DNA of 64,000 nucleotides from Moritella yayanosii (GTDB lineage Bacteria; Pseudomonadota; Gammaproteobacteria; Enterobacterales; Moritellaceae). The stretch is from positions 558,001 to 622,000 of the forward strand of contig NZ_LS483250.1 in NCBI RefSeq assembly GCF_900465055.1, read 5' to 3'. Of the stretch, positions 1 through 8,842 are shown one piece after another. A program made the position numbers and the translations under genes. Position 1 is the first letter of the stretch, and every line of letters begins with the position of its first letter. The notes beneath the pieces were generated by a model that was not told the DNA's origin, ran no database searches, and saw only the letters and a list, made by a program, of their open reading frames with translations.

Positions 1-125
1 CCAGTATGCATAATGTGCCTGCTGATATCGTCGCCAGAATGGCGCTGAGTTATGAAGCGCATCCTGATGAGACCTGCTACAAACCTTCGTTTTTGTCATA
101 TAACTGCAATAAAACTGAAATATAA
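1..125 (+). CDS. 3' end of an unidentified gene (partial)
   Basis: An open frame runs from the window edge (frame starting at base 3) to a TAA at 123-125. It encodes about 40 residues, including NVPADIVARMALSYEAHPD. I do not recognise the family. It reads toward chrA, which starts 48 bases later, so the two could be co-transcribed, but too little of the gene is present to say. It could also be a chance open frame. Confidence 0.35.
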   Translation, partial: SMHNVPADIVARMALSYEAHPDETCYKPSFLSYNCNKTEI

Positions 126-173
126 TAACAGGGCGTAAATTTACAGCGCATAACAACTAGAGAAGGCAAAGTA

Positions 174-1325
174 ATGAAGCTAGTTTTAGAGGTATTTTGG
201 CAGTTTTTTACATTGGGGTGGATCAGCTTTGGTGGCCCCGCTGCACATATCGGTTATTTCGAGAAAACATTCGTTCAAAAACTAAAGTGGATAGATACCG
301 AAAGCTATGCAAGATTAATCTCATTAAGTCAGTTTTTACCAGGTCCGGGTTCGAGCCAGATTGGTTTTGCCATCGGTTTACGTCGCGCCGGTGTTGTCGG
401 TGGTTTTACCGCGTTTATCGCATTTACATTCCCTTCGGTGTTATTGCTTTATATCCTGGCAACAACCAACGCGATACAAGATGCGGCATGGTTAGTGAAT
501 ATTACCCACGGATTAAAATTATTAGCGGTTGTGGTTGTTGCTGATGCGACGCTAAATATGTACAAAGGTTTCTGTAAAGAGCGCAGTACGATCACTATCT
601 GTGTGGCAACGGCTGCGGTATTGTTGATGGTGCCAAGTTTGTTAACGCAAATGCTGGTGCTTATCGCTGCAGCAGTGATTGGCATGCAGCTGAAAAAACC
701 AAGCGAAGTCACACTTATGTCTACAGTGAAAGGCGGGGTTAATTACTTACCATTAGTGATTTTCGCCGTATTGTTTGCGGGTTTACCGTTATTAACCAAT
801 TCACCTACATGGTTAACACTGTTTGCTGATTTCTACCAATCGGGTAGCTTAGTATTTGGTGGCGGTCATGTAGTATTACCTATGCTGCAACAAGCGTTAG
901 GTGATGCGATTGATACGGACCGTTTCCTATTAGGTTATGCCGCAGCGCAAGCTGTACCGGGTCCTATGTTCTCGTTATCTGCATTCTTAGGTGCTGATTT
1001 GTTGGTTAATTCACCATTGATGGGCGCGTTAATTGCCACGGTTGCTATCTTCTTACCGGGTTTCTTATTAGTACTGGGTTTCCATAGTGCGTGGGAGTCG
1101 CTCGCGGCTAAACCGAAAGTAGCGGGTGCGGTATGGGGTATTAATGCGGCGGTCGTTGGTCTACTGATGTCAGCGTTATACCAACCGGTATTTATCTCTG
1201 CGATTGTTGGTCCGGTTGATATGGCCGCGGTTATCGTTGGTTTCTTTGCACTGCGCACACTGAAATTACCGATTATGGCTGTGGTAGCTGGCTTTATTGC
1301 ATTTGGTTATGTGATGGGCCTTTAA
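174..1325 (+). CDS. chrA: Chromate transporter ChrA family
   Basis: Inner-membrane protein of the CHR family, which in characterised members exports chromate, probably with proton-motive force. The 383-residue product is very hydrophobic, with about ten membrane segments. It shows both duplicated CHR half-domains: FFTLGWISFGGPAAHIGYF near residues 11-29 with LPGPGSSQ near 55-62, and a second half with GGGHVVLPML near 229-238 and AQAVPGPMFS near 256-265. Length fits the long-chain (two-domain) ChrA class at about 380-400 residues. The ATG at 174 has an AGAAGG ribosome-binding site in front. No chrB-like sensor is visible in the 170 bases upstream, and downstream genes are unrelated, so it may be transcribed alone. 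Substrate is inferred from family only; some CHR members have other anion substrates. Confidence 0.9.
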   Translation: MKLVLEVFWQFFTLGWISFGGPAAHIGYFEKTFVQKLKWIDTESYARLISLSQFLPGPGSSQIGFAIGLRRAGVVGGFTAFIAFTFPSVLLLYILATTNAIQDAAWLVNITHGLKLLAVVVVADATLNMYKGFCKERSTITICVATAAVLLMVPSLLTQMLVLIAAAVIGMQLKKPSEVTLMSTVKGGVNYLPLVIFAVLFAGLPLLTNSPTWLTLFADFYQSGSLVFGGGHVVLPMLQQALGDAIDTDRFLLGYAAAQAVPGPMFSLSAFLGADLLVNSPLMGALIATVAIFLPGFLLVLGFHSAWESLAAKPKVAGAVWGINAAVVGLLMSALYQPVFISAIVGPVDMAAVIVGFFALRTLKLPIMAVVAGFIAFGYVMGL

Positions 1326-1414
1326 AGGTGCTATAACCTTATAATTGCTGGGTATTCAGTTTCGACTAAACAAGATATACTTTCGCAAATAGAATCAAAT
1401 TGCGGATTAAATAA

Positions 1415-1686
1415 AATGAAGGACTATTACCTGAAACGGATGCCGGTATTTCAGGCTATACTGTTCGTCCTCCGCACGCGCGACAAGCGCATCTGAAAGT
1501 ATCAGCATTTACTTCGGCAAAGATAGATAAGCTCCTCGATTTAAAACCTGATTTAGTATTGGGATTTTCTGATATTCAAGCTGATATTGCTGTGTATATT
1601 TTTAATCAGCGCTCGGTTTAGATCAACTAGTTGCTATTATCGAAGCATGGCAACAGCAGTACGCAAACAAAAGTGAGAATGTATAA
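1415..1686 (+). pseudogene. Remnant of an ABC-type cobalamin/iron-chelate binding protein
   Basis: Translated in the frame from 1415, the DNA encodes ISGYTVRPPHAR, then a segment with KVSAFTSAKIDKLL and LKPDLVLGFSDIQADIA. This is the signature of BtuF-like periplasmic substrate-binding proteins found beside CWC proteins in marine gammaproteobacteria. After DIA the sequence jumps to a piece with FNQRSV, as if about ten residues were deleted, then hits TAG at 1619-1621. The reading continues one frame over to TAA at 1684-1686. The N-terminal part, including a signal peptide, is missing. It is therefore a broken gene whose end overlaps the next gene's start. Confidence 0.6.
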
Positions 1687-2143
1687 CTTGAAAATTGAAA
1701 GTATGACGAAATCAATTGTTGATGAAACAAGTGTGAAAATTGAAGAGAATGTAGAGCCAATTTTAGTTAGAGAGCTAGTTCCTGTGGCTAAGCAATGTTC
1801 AGAATGCCAAGCGGAATTTGGTTGTGGCGTTGCCTCGGCAATAGAGCAGGGTGGTTGTTGGTGTCAAGATTTACCCGCCATTATGCCATTAGGTACGTTG
1901 AGTGATTGTTTGTGTAAAGCATGTTTAGCCAAGGTCATCGGTGTCGAAATCAATAAACAGCTTGATGCGGCTGGTTCACCCAAAGCGCGTCTTGCACTGG
2001 CAGAACCATATCGTCATCAAACAGAATTAGTTGAAAACATCGATTTTACCATTGAAGATGGCCGTTATGTGTTTAGTGAGTGGTATCACTTAAAACGAGC
2101 TCGCTGTTGTGGTAATGATTGCCGTCATTGTGTTTATAAATAA
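1679..2143 (+). CDS. Cysteine-rich CWC family protein
   Basis: A small, probably metal-binding protein. The central part has a C-x2-C-x5-C pattern (CSECQAEFGC), a GGCWC motif that gives the family its name, then CLCKAC. A further cluster near the C-terminus (RCCGNDCRHC) is like the cysteine-rich tails of related proteins. The frame is open back to 1631, but ATG 1679 or ATG 1703 is the more plausible start because the upstream part overlaps the decayed binding-protein gene; no strong ribosome-binding site decides between them. In relatives this gene travels with the cobalamin-type binding protein, of which only a remnant is left here. Function is unknown; metal binding is inferred from cysteine spacing. 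Confidence 0.7.
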   Translation: MYNLKIESMTKSIVDETSVKIEENVEPILVRELVPVAKQCSECQAEFGCGVASAIEQGGCWCQDLPAIMPLGTLSDCLCKACLAKVIGVEINKQLDAAGSPKARLALAEPYRHQTELVENIDFTIEDGRYVFSEWYHLKRARCCGNDCRHCVYK

Positions 2144-2488
2144 GCGGTGAGTACTTTAGCTATTAATTATTAATGACTAAAATTCAACATTTGGATAGTT
2201 AAAGTTATGAGGAAACAAAAACGTTAGTGTCGTGGAACACGGGTAATTATATACTAAGAAGTGTAAATGCAGTTTTATTATTTAGTATATATATTCCAAT
2301 AGTTTATTGATTTAATGATAACGTTTCTCACTCGTAGATGACAATTTCTTGCCTAATTATTCATTGTGTAACCACATAGATAAAGACGATGGTCATGACG
2401 CTGTCTCTTAGTCACAAATATTGAACTTTTTTGGAAAACCATGATCTGTTAACGTCAATAACAGGTATCAATATCATGTCTTGGAAAT
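2144..2488 (+). other. Non-coding stretch, nothing recognised
   Basis: AT-rich DNA between the CWC gene and the IS4 remnant. I see no open frame of substance, no hairpin with a T-tract and no operator I can name. Confidence 0.4.
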
Positions 2489-2804
2489 GAAGCTAAACTA
2501 GAAGGTTCCTATAGATGGATACGTAATGAAAATGTTTCTCCAGAGATGATTAGGGTCGCAGGATTCGAACATACGGCTTCCTTAGTTAAGGATATCCCTG
2601 AAATTCTGGCTCTCGAAGATACAACATCGTGAAGCCGATATCCTGAGTTATCTTCAAGATAAACAACTGCATAATGAACGCTTTGTCGTTTACGCCGAAG
2701 AAACCAATGCCACTGAAAAGAGTGACGCATTACGCTGGATATTACAGACCAGCGAACCCATAGACACATTGGAACAAGCACTACATGTCATTGATATTAT
2801 GTAG
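2489..2804 (+). mobile_element. Decayed IS4-family transposase fragment
   Basis: Two pieces of one transposase are readable. Piece one (2489-2632) includes EGSYRWIRNENVSPEMIR and then HTASLVKDIPEILALEDTTS, the segment around the first catalytic Asp of IS4-type DDE transposases. Piece two (2628-2804, shifted frame) starts READILSYLQDK and runs through LRWILQTSEPIDTLEQALHV to a TAG. This matches the middle of the same proteins but lacks the intervening ~70-80 residues and a second internal block. Both ends of the element and the C-terminal Glu region are gone, so it cannot be active. No terminal inverted repeats were found. Confidence 0.65.
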
Positions 2805-2811
2805 CGAGATG

Positions 2812-2841
2812 GCGAATAGACTCAGTCATGAGCCTATTCGC
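2812..2841. terminator. Perfect hairpin downstream of the acyl-CoA dehydrogenase gene
   Basis: The arms GCGAATAG (2812-2819) and CTATTCGC (2834-2841) pair, with an inner CTCA/TGAG pair and a GTCA loop. It sits 21 bases past the stop of the minus-strand gene. No run of T follows on either strand, so it may be a factor-dependent or processing site rather than a classical terminator. Confidence 0.45.
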
Positions 2842-2861
2842 AGGGGATTATAAACCCGGTG

Positions 2862-4634
2862 TTATGGATTCATTTCGTACTGATCTTTCATCTTATAAGT
2901 ATAATTTTCCCAGACGCGATTATAGCGTTCTTCGTCAACAGTTGGACGTTTGATCATGCGACCACAAATCGTTTGTTGAACCAACGTTGTACAACTTTTA
3001 TGGCTTAGCTGTAGTGCGAACTTGGAAAAATCACGGACCATGAAATCGAATATCTGCTCAATAAGATCATTCTCGATACCTTTGATTTCGGCATTTTCCA
3101 AGATCAGATGTCCGTATACGACCAAAGTAAACAGTTCACCGAGACTCAATAGGAAGTCAAAATCTTTGGCTTGCTCTTTGTTTGGTTTCGCGACGAGGAG
3201 CAGTATCTTCAATAGACGGATCTGTCTCTTAAAGATGTTGACGTTCGGGAGGTCTACCTTGTTATATACCTCGCGATAATCATGGAAGCGTGTTTTACCT
3301 AACCCTTTCGTCACACCTTGATTAAACAAGAAGCTATCATTAGATTGCGCGCTCATCGTCGGTATTGTAGGGTACTTCGCCGGTTTGAAGAAATAATTAC
3401 CCATAAACTTGAGAATCAGAGCCATGTTGATATGCACGGTTCCTTCAAGCTTAGGCAGCGTTCGAATTTCTTTCAGCGCGGTTTCGAAGAACATGTCTTT
3501 CTCAACCCCTTTGGCTGCGATCACATTCCATAGCAAGTCCACGACCTCTTCGCCTTGAGTTGTCACTTTCATTTTAACCATTGGTGTAAACAGCAAGTAA
3601 CGACGATCATCGGCGCTCGCGCAGCGTACGTAGTCAACACCACGTTGGGTAAATAATTTCATCGCAGTTAAACGTGCATACGATTCATTAAAAAGCTGTT
3701 TTATATGTACAAAGTCAGTGACATAGTGATCAAACAGGCGACGATGTGACGCGTGGTTAATAGCTTCGTAAAAGGCATGTGTACTGGTGCCGATTGAACC
3801 CCAGCCTAAATTAAACTTGCCGACGTTAATTGTGTTAAGCGCCATATCCCACGCGTCACGGCCTTTAGCTAGAATATCTTCTTCACGAATTGGATAATCG
3901 TTTAGTTTGTATTCCGCTACATAATTTTGCGAGTTAATGACATTTTTGACGAGTTCATAGTTTTTGTGCTGCGACTCAACGACGAAGAAGACGTATTCAT
4001 CCGTGTCGGTTAACTTGCCAAAGGTCGATACTAATGCTGCCTTGTTGGCGTTACCAATATAGTATTTACTGCCATTGGCGAGGTAAGTACCGTCTTTTTG
4101 ACGGGTTAAGTGCATGTCACTCGAGTAGATATCGGCGCCATGTTCTTTTTCAGAAAGACCAAATGCGAAGATACCGCCTTCTTTGAGCAGCTTGGCTGCG
4201 CGTTTTTTCGCGACTTCGTTTTTACTGATCCAGATTGGTAATAAACCTAATATAGTTACCTGCCAAGAGTACCAGTGCGATAGTCCATAAAAACTAAAAA
4301 TTTCGTTAAGTGCGCAGTTTCTATAAGTATCCCAACGGCAATCTTTATCGCCATAACCGGCTGGTGTTAAAAACGTCGAAAACAGTTTTTCTTTTTTTAC
4401 AAAGTCCAAATAATCAGCGTACCACTTGTATTCGCGTTCATCTGCTTTCATTTTTGCTTTGCCGCGCGATTCAAAAAAATCGATGGTTTTTAAAACTAGT
4501 TCCCTCGATTTCTCATCGAGATGATCGTAGCTATCTAGCTTTGGATTTACTAAAATATTCCGTCGTATTGCGGACGGAGTTGGAGTGACTTTTTTCTTGA
4601 AAACAATGTCTTTGGGTAGATTTGGTAATTTCAT
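2862..4634 (-). CDS. Acyl-CoA dehydrogenase family protein
   Basis: A probable flavoprotein that introduces the alpha,beta double bond into an acyl-CoA in fatty-acid oxidation. The 590-residue product has GIFAFGLSEKEHGAD near residues 154-168 (the FAD/substrate-binding strand of the family, normally FALTE..AGSD) and a following NGSKYYIGNANKA segment. At the C-terminal end of the fold is a helical domain with long extra sequence. It is longer than the usual 380-400 residues, so it belongs to a large subfamily whose substrate I cannot predict. The start is supported by GGGAG about nine bases upstream. It faces away from the AraC gene at 5076, and its upstream region shares a ~42-bp element with that of the CoA-transferase at 6174-7835, suggesting joint control. 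Confidence 0.8.
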   Translation of the reverse strand: MKLPNLPKDIVFKKKVTPTPSAIRRNILVNPKLDSYDHLDEKSRELVLKTIDFFESRGKAKMKADEREYKWYADYLDFVKKEKLFSTFLTPAGYGDKDCRWDTYRNCALNEIFSFYGLSHWYSWQVTILGLLPIWISKNEVAKKRAAKLLKEGGIFAFGLSEKEHGADIYSSDMHLTRQKDGTYLANGSKYYIGNANKAALVSTFGKLTDTDEYVFFVVESQHKNYELVKNVINSQNYVAEYKLNDYPIREEDILAKGRDAWDMALNTINVGKFNLGWGSIGTSTHAFYEAINHASHRRLFDHYVTDFVHIKQLFNESYARLTAMKLFTQRGVDYVRCASADDRRYLLFTPMVKMKVTTQGEEVVDLLWNVIAAKGVEKDMFFETALKEIRTLPKLEGTVHINMALILKFMGNYFFKPAKYPTIPTMSAQSNDSFLFNQGVTKGLGKTRFHDYREVYNKVDLPNVNIFKRQIRLLKILLLVAKPNKEQAKDFDFLLSLGELFTLVVYGHLILENAEIKGIENDLIEQIFDFMVRDFSKFALQLSHKSCTTLVQQTICGRMIKRPTVDEERYNRVWENYTYKMKDQYEMNP

Positions 4635-5075
4635 TCTGAGTTCTCCCTGATAGCATTTTAAAAGTATTTTCCGTGTTATAAATGTTAACGTTACGTCGAG
4701 TTAAGACCATAACGCATGACTTTACTTTAACGAGCAGAGGGGGATGAAGGAATAGCTTTATATGCCTATAAACTTATCTTTTTACGACACTCTACCCATG
4801 ATGTTTCAACTCGATAGCTGAAGTACTCACTTAATGAGATAAGAATAGATACTATGATTTATAAAATAGTGTGTAACGGAAAAACGTCCAAAATGTAAAG
4901 GGGGAGGTGGTGATAAATGAGATGAATAATATATTTTTGTTACTCAGCTATAAGTTCTATACCGGCATCATCGACACTACTGAATAAATACTCTAATTTA
5001 TTGAAAGCTAGCTCATTTTAATTGTACTTTTTTGGTCGAATGATCTGAACACCTACCATAGGACTCAATAAGAAG
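4635..5075. other. Divergent control region between acyl-CoA dehydrogenase and AraC regulator
   Basis: A 441-base non-coding region between divergent genes. It holds the shared element at 4749-4790, with looser similarity extending back to about 4726. The rest is AT-rich and should contain both promoters, but I cannot place -35/-10 boxes with confidence. Confidence 0.6.
4749..4790 (-). promoter_or_regulatory. Shared upstream element, copy 1 (candidate AraC operator)
   Basis: A 42-base block that matches 7906-7947 at 38 of 42 positions. Its core reads GGAATAGCTTTATATGCC and then CTTATCTTTTTACGACAC. It lies 115-156 bases upstream of the acyl-CoA dehydrogenase start. Both copies have the same orientation relative to their genes. 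The regulator encoded at 5076-6104 is the obvious candidate to bind it; that link is inference. Confidence 0.6.
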
Positions 5076-6104
5076 ATGTTAAAAGTGGATGAAGTGCTTA
5101 ATGTACGATTAATTCCGGTCCTCGGTCCCGCATTACTTATTGAGTACCTTACGGAGGAACATACCATACCGCTGTCTATTCTTCTCTGCGAAAGCGGTCT
5201 TACCGCGCAAGAAGTCATGGACACATCAACACGCATACCTGCGAGTAAGTTTATTAAACTCATTAAATATGCATTGCGCATTACCCAAAATAATGGCTTA
5301 GGTATATTACTTGGTCAAAGTCTTGGACCTAATTCATTTCAAAGCATGGGGCATGCGGCTATCTCTCAGGCTAATTTGCGCGATAGCTTACGACTGATTA
5401 TTCTTTATTACAAAACGACCGCTTATTTAACCGAGGTCTTACTGATAGAGCAGGATGGTTTTGCTGTATTTCGAATTAAGCCTTTGGTATATCTAGGTGA
5501 AGCCGAGAGTTTCATCATTGATCTGGTTATTAGTGGATTCATTGCTGAATTGACTAAGTTTAACTTTCCAACTTCAATGTTGAAATTGTTTCTCGCAAAA
5601 CCAAAGCCGGACTACTTTGAAGATTACTTCACCCAACTAACTAACAGTGTCAAATTTAACGCCGAACACCATGAAGTACACTTTCCGAAGGCTTGGTTAG
5701 ATCGACCCGTAGTTACAGAATATGAAATCGACTGTGATGAATCCTTAATCGATATTTGTAATAAAAACCTGGTTCGGGCAGAACGGTTGATTAATACCGT
5801 CGAAAGAATTAAAGATTCATTACGGCAAGCATCGGGTCAAATGCCAAGCTTGGAAGATGTCGCTGCATCTTACCATCAATCAACTCGAAGCCTTCAGCGG
5901 GCGCTAAAAGTTGAAGGTTACAGTTTTCGGCAGTTGATCGAAGATATTAGAAAGGAAAGATCACAGCATCTTTTATTGCAAACGAAGATGACCATAGTGG
6001 AGATTGCCCTAGAGCTGGGCTATAGTGATCCACCTAATTTTACACGCGCATTTAAGCACTGGTTTGGATGTTGTCCGCTACATTATCGAAATCAATCAAG
6101 CTAA
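5076..6104 (+). CDS. AraC-family transcription regulator (OruR/ArgR-like type)
   Basis: A 342-residue regulator. Residues ~20-205 form the N-terminal ligand-binding domain seen in OruR/AraC_binding_2-type proteins (segment GLGILLGQSLGPNSFQSMGH). Residues ~245-340 form the two-helix-turn-helix AraC DNA-binding domain, with STRSLQRALKVEGYSF and the family signature IALELGYSDPPNFTRAFKHWFG followed by P-x2-YR. It sits between the acyl-CoA dehydrogenase and CoA-transferase genes and is divergent from the first and convergent with the second. Regulators of this class commonly respond to small acids or acyl compounds; that it controls its neighbours is inferred from the shared upstream element and location. 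Confidence 0.85.
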   Translation: MLKVDEVLNVRLIPVLGPALLIEYLTEEHTIPLSILLCESGLTAQEVMDTSTRIPASKFIKLIKYALRITQNNGLGILLGQSLGPNSFQSMGHAAISQANLRDSLRLIILYYKTTAYLTEVLLIEQDGFAVFRIKPLVYLGEAESFIIDLVISGFIAELTKFNFPTSMLKLFLAKPKPDYFEDYFTQLTNSVKFNAEHHEVHFPKAWLDRPVVTEYEIDCDESLIDICNKNLVRAERLINTVERIKDSLRQASGQMPSLEDVAASYHQSTRSLQRALKVEGYSFRQLIEDIRKERSQHLLLQTKMTIVEIALELGYSDPPNFTRAFKHWFGCCPLHYRNQSS

Positions 6105-6138
6105 CCCTTTCACTCTACTTATGCAGTGGAAAGGGTTT
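6103..6138. terminator. Bidirectional terminator hairpin
   Basis: AACCCTTTCACT (6103-6114) pairs with AGTGGAAAGGGTT (6125-6137) with one bulged G. It overlaps the end of the AraC gene and precedes the 3' end of the minus-strand CoA-transferase gene. A-rich and T-rich flanks on the two sides suit termination of both convergent transcripts. Confidence 0.6.
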
Positions 6139-6173
6139 ATGCAGTGTTACTCGATTTATGACGCGCTACTCGG

Positions 6174-7835
6174 TTAATGTGGCACTATAATTTTCATCGG
6201 TGAATAGTCCAGAATATCTTTCTGCAAATCAATACCTTCACGTATTTTGATTAGAGTCATACCCTCGCTGGTTAGTTTGAACGTACCCACATCTGTAATG
6301 TAGAACACATTCTGGCCTGCTTTTAATGCCTGTTGACCACTAAACGTGATTTGCTCTACCTTATCGACAAACTTTGGTATCCCGTGTTTTTTAATTTTAG
6401 TTACGCCATGGCTGGTATGCACTTCACCTTTTGCCATCCACGCGCCGACAAAGAACACTGTTTTGGCTGCGCAGCTAAGATCAATAAATCCTCCCGGTCC
6501 TATGTAATTGAGGGCGCCTTCTCCACGCTTGGACGCGTTAACATTACCTTCGCTATCGATTTGTAAAAATCCTAACACAGTGGCTTCCAAACGTTCATTT
6601 GCTAATTCAAATACTTCAGGTGAAGATATGATCTTATCAGGTTTAACCGCAGCACCAAAGAACATACCTGGAGCGGGTACTCCCCCGATCACGCCGCCTT
6701 CGGTAAACAATGTATAGTTAGATAATAGACCTTTTTTCTGAAGGGTATCGCAAATCAGCTCAGGTAAGCCAATACCAATATTGACATAACTTTTTGGGGC
6801 TACATATTGCTGCATTAAGTCCGCGCATTCCTCTGCAATACACATTTGTGCTTTACTACGCTTAGGAGTAATACCACCTAACTTGTTCATCAACCGGACC
6901 GTTTCCAAACCACTTTCTACGTCCCCTTCATAATGATCAGTCAAACACAACATCGGATCGTCATGACGTCTTGAGCAAGTTTGCTCTGTTTCAGGGTAGT
7001 AAACGATGGCATCTACTTGGTCGGCAGTTAGAAATATCTGATCAGGTTTTTTCTCGATGAGTTTACCTATATTAACAATCACTATTCCGCCGTTTTTCTT
7101 AGCCGCTAACGCGGCCTCTCTCGACTCACAAATTGTTGAACAGTTTTCAATGTAGATATTGCCTTCGGCATCCGCCGCGGGTGCGTTAATCATGGCTACA
7201 TCAATTTTTGGCATTTGATAACGCAATTTGTCGCCTGCAACAGTGATCAGCCCTTTCGAGAATCTGTTATTGATGTCGGGAGAATAACGCTTAGGAATAA
7301 ATACTTCAGAACCGCAGTCAACACGCGGATCGCAAAAGGTGCCGACTCCTGTTGTTGAGGTCACACTTTGTTTGCCGTTTACGGCTGCTTTTACCAACGC
7401 GGCCATAATGCCCAACGGGAGACAATGCACTGCAAGCTTGCCTTCTTCAGCCATCTCCATTATCGCTCGATAGGTTTCAAAATGAGAACATATAATCTCA
7501 CTGACTAAACCTTCGACAGCCCACTCTTCAAGTGTGCCTGGCACTTTACCTCGACCGCCAAGTCCTGCTGCCGTAATTAGCGTCAGATTTTGTGGGTGTT
7601 GTGTTTCTTCAAAAACTTCTCTTAGCGCCCAAGAAAGAATAGAGATACGTTGATTACCGCCGATCCCACAAACAATCACGGTATCTTTGTCTTTAATTAA
7701 TTTAACGGCATCCCGTGGGCCCATAAATTTTGGTGAACCTGGAATCTTATACTGGTAGTGGGTGTCTCTTTCATTCCAGTGTAATCGGTATTGAAAAATA
7801 TGCTTCATAATACGGGCGCTAGACAATAAGTTCAT
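6174..7835 (-). CDS. Acyl-CoA:carboxylate CoA-transferase (family I, YdiF/propionate CoA-transferase type)
   Basis: An enzyme expected to move CoA between an acyl-CoA and a carboxylate such as acetate or a 3-keto acid. The 553 residues carry both family I domains in one chain. The N-terminal half has VIVCGIGGNQR near residues 53-63 and AAGLGGRGKVPG near 89-100; the C-terminal half has YVNIGIGLPELI near 350-361 and FTEGGVIGG near 377-385. Glu379 is the likely catalytic glutamate that forms the CoA thioester. The start is fixed by AGGAG seven bases upstream. It shares a 42-bp upstream element with the acyl-CoA dehydrogenase gene, which suggests both serve uptake and activation of a fatty or short-chain acid. 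The exact substrate cannot be read from sequence. Confidence 0.85.
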   Translation of the reverse strand: MNLLSSARIMKHIFQYRLHWNERDTHYQYKIPGSPKFMGPRDAVKLIKDKDTVIVCGIGGNQRISILSWALREVFEETQHPQNLTLITAAGLGGRGKVPGTLEEWAVEGLVSEIICSHFETYRAIMEMAEEGKLAVHCLPLGIMAALVKAAVNGKQSVTSTTGVGTFCDPRVDCGSEVFIPKRYSPDINNRFSKGLITVAGDKLRYQMPKIDVAMINAPAADAEGNIYIENCSTICESREAALAAKKNGGIVIVNIGKLIEKKPDQIFLTADQVDAIVYYPETEQTCSRRHDDPMLCLTDHYEGDVESGLETVRLMNKLGGITPKRSKAQMCIAEECADLMQQYVAPKSYVNIGIGLPELICDTLQKKGLLSNYTLFTEGGVIGGVPAPGMFFGAAVKPDKIISSPEVFELANERLEATVLGFLQIDSEGNVNASKRGEGALNYIGPGGFIDLSCAAKTVFFVGAWMAKGEVHTSHGVTKIKKHGIPKFVDKVEQITFSGQQALKAGQNVFYITDVGTFKLTSEGMTLIKIREGIDLQKDILDYSPMKIIVPH

Positions 7836-7905
7836 ATTAACACTCCTAGTGGTGTATTGAGGGGGGGCTGCTTATATTTTATCTTAATGAGCGAGGAGCT
7901 ATGGC

Positions 7906-7947
7906 GGAATAGCTTTTTATGCCTATTCACTTATCTTTTTGCGACAC
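7906..7947 (-). promoter_or_regulatory. Shared upstream element, copy 2 (candidate AraC operator)
   Basis: It matches 4749-4790 at 38 of 42 positions and lies 71-112 bases upstream of the CoA-transferase start, in the same orientation. Weaker similarity extends to about 7885. See copy 1 for the inferred binder. Confidence 0.6.
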
Positions 7948-8181
7948 CGTTGGTGAGCGGCTTGAATTTTCAAAAATAAAATCGTGTGATGGTTTGTTTT
8001 TAGTATGTATAACAAGGATTTAAATTATTTTCAACATGTGGTTTTACGACAAACATTGTGTTTTTTGTAATTCATTTTTTAAAGGATTAATCATGATTAA
8101 ACTTTGATTAATGACATCAAGTGAATATCCAGCTTATATCGTCAACAAACAATATACGACTACTGAAGAAACAATAAAATG

Positions 8182-8355
8182 TCATAATGAGCTATTACGA
8201 TCAAAGTAAGTCGAAATGCGTCGAACCGCACGAGAATAGTCATCAATGGTCTCGGAACGTTTACCTTGCAGCCTTAAATTGATAAGGTGTTGTTCATAAA
8301 GAAAATTAAATCGTTGCAGTTGGCTGGTGCTGTTTAGCTTAACTGCATTTTTCCG
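8182..8355 (-). pseudogene. N-terminal fragment of a tyrosine recombinase/integrase
   Basis: The minus strand encodes QLQRFNFLYEQHLINL, then LQGKRSETIDDYSRAVRR and ISTYFDR. This is the SAM-like core-binding domain of phage-integrase-type recombinases (the form linked with IS91-like elements). The frame stops at 8182-8184 after the first domain, there is no start codon, and no catalytic domain (R..HxxR..Y) is present. It is a relic and marks the left side of an accessory stretch. Confidence 0.6.
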
Positions 8356-8393
8356 ATCTAGGCCTCATAAGTTTCATTGAAAGGATAGGGTTA

Positions 8394-8771
8394 ATGACAA
8401 TTGCATATTGGTGTGTATTAGCTGCTGCAATAATCCCATATATTTGGGCAATTACAGCTAAAGCTTCTAAGCCAGGTTTTAATAATAATAAACCTAGGAT
8501 TTTTCTTAATGACCTAGAAGGGTGGGGTCAAAGAGCAAATTGGGCTCAGGCTAATAGTTTTGAAGCCTTTCCTGCATTTGCAGCGGCAATAATTATTGGT
8601 AGTGTAGTTTCAAATGTCGAACAAAATACATTGGATGCATTAGCGTTACTTTTTGTTACATGTAGGCTTTTGCATGGTATTTTTTATATCACAGATAAGG
8701 CAACACTTAGGTCTATTGTTTGGTTTATTGGTATTAGTAGTTGGGTAAGTATCTTTGTATTATCAGCCTAA
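8394..8771 (+). CDS. MAPEG family membrane protein
   Basis: A 125-residue membrane protein with about four transmembrane segments. It resembles bacterial members of the MAPEG family (membrane-associated proteins in eicosanoid and glutathione metabolism). Features are an early basic loop, GQRANWAQANSFEAFPAF at residues ~44-61 (the family's N-x2-E/F-P-x-F helix), then CRLLHGIFYI near 91-100. Length is normal for the family. The physiological substrate in bacteria is usually unknown; glutathione-dependent detoxification is possible. It lies between an integrase relic and a DUF2867 gene, so it may have arrived by transfer. An AAGGATAG ribosome-binding site precedes the ATG. Confidence 0.8.
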   Translation: MTIAYWCVLAAAIIPYIWAITAKASKPGFNNNKPRIFLNDLEGWGQRANWAQANSFEAFPAFAAAIIIGSVVSNVEQNTLDALALLFVTCRLLHGIFYITDKATLRSIVWFIGISSWVSIFVLSA

Positions 8772-8842
8772 CAATCAGCAGCACCAGACTCCGAAAACTG
8801 TCAGTGTGCTGTGCGTTGGTATCAAGGGACGAATGTGCAACT

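Noticed and set aside
2509-2781. A 90-residue minus-strand open frame
   Set aside because: It is the reverse complement of the IS4 transposase remnant, which is the better explanation.
8765-8840. GCCTAAC followed by CAGCAC...GTGCTG inverted pair, like an integron attC site
   Set aside because: The GCCTAAC end is good, but no matching GTTRRRY core is found at the proper distance, and the two neighbouring genes are not spaced as cassettes.
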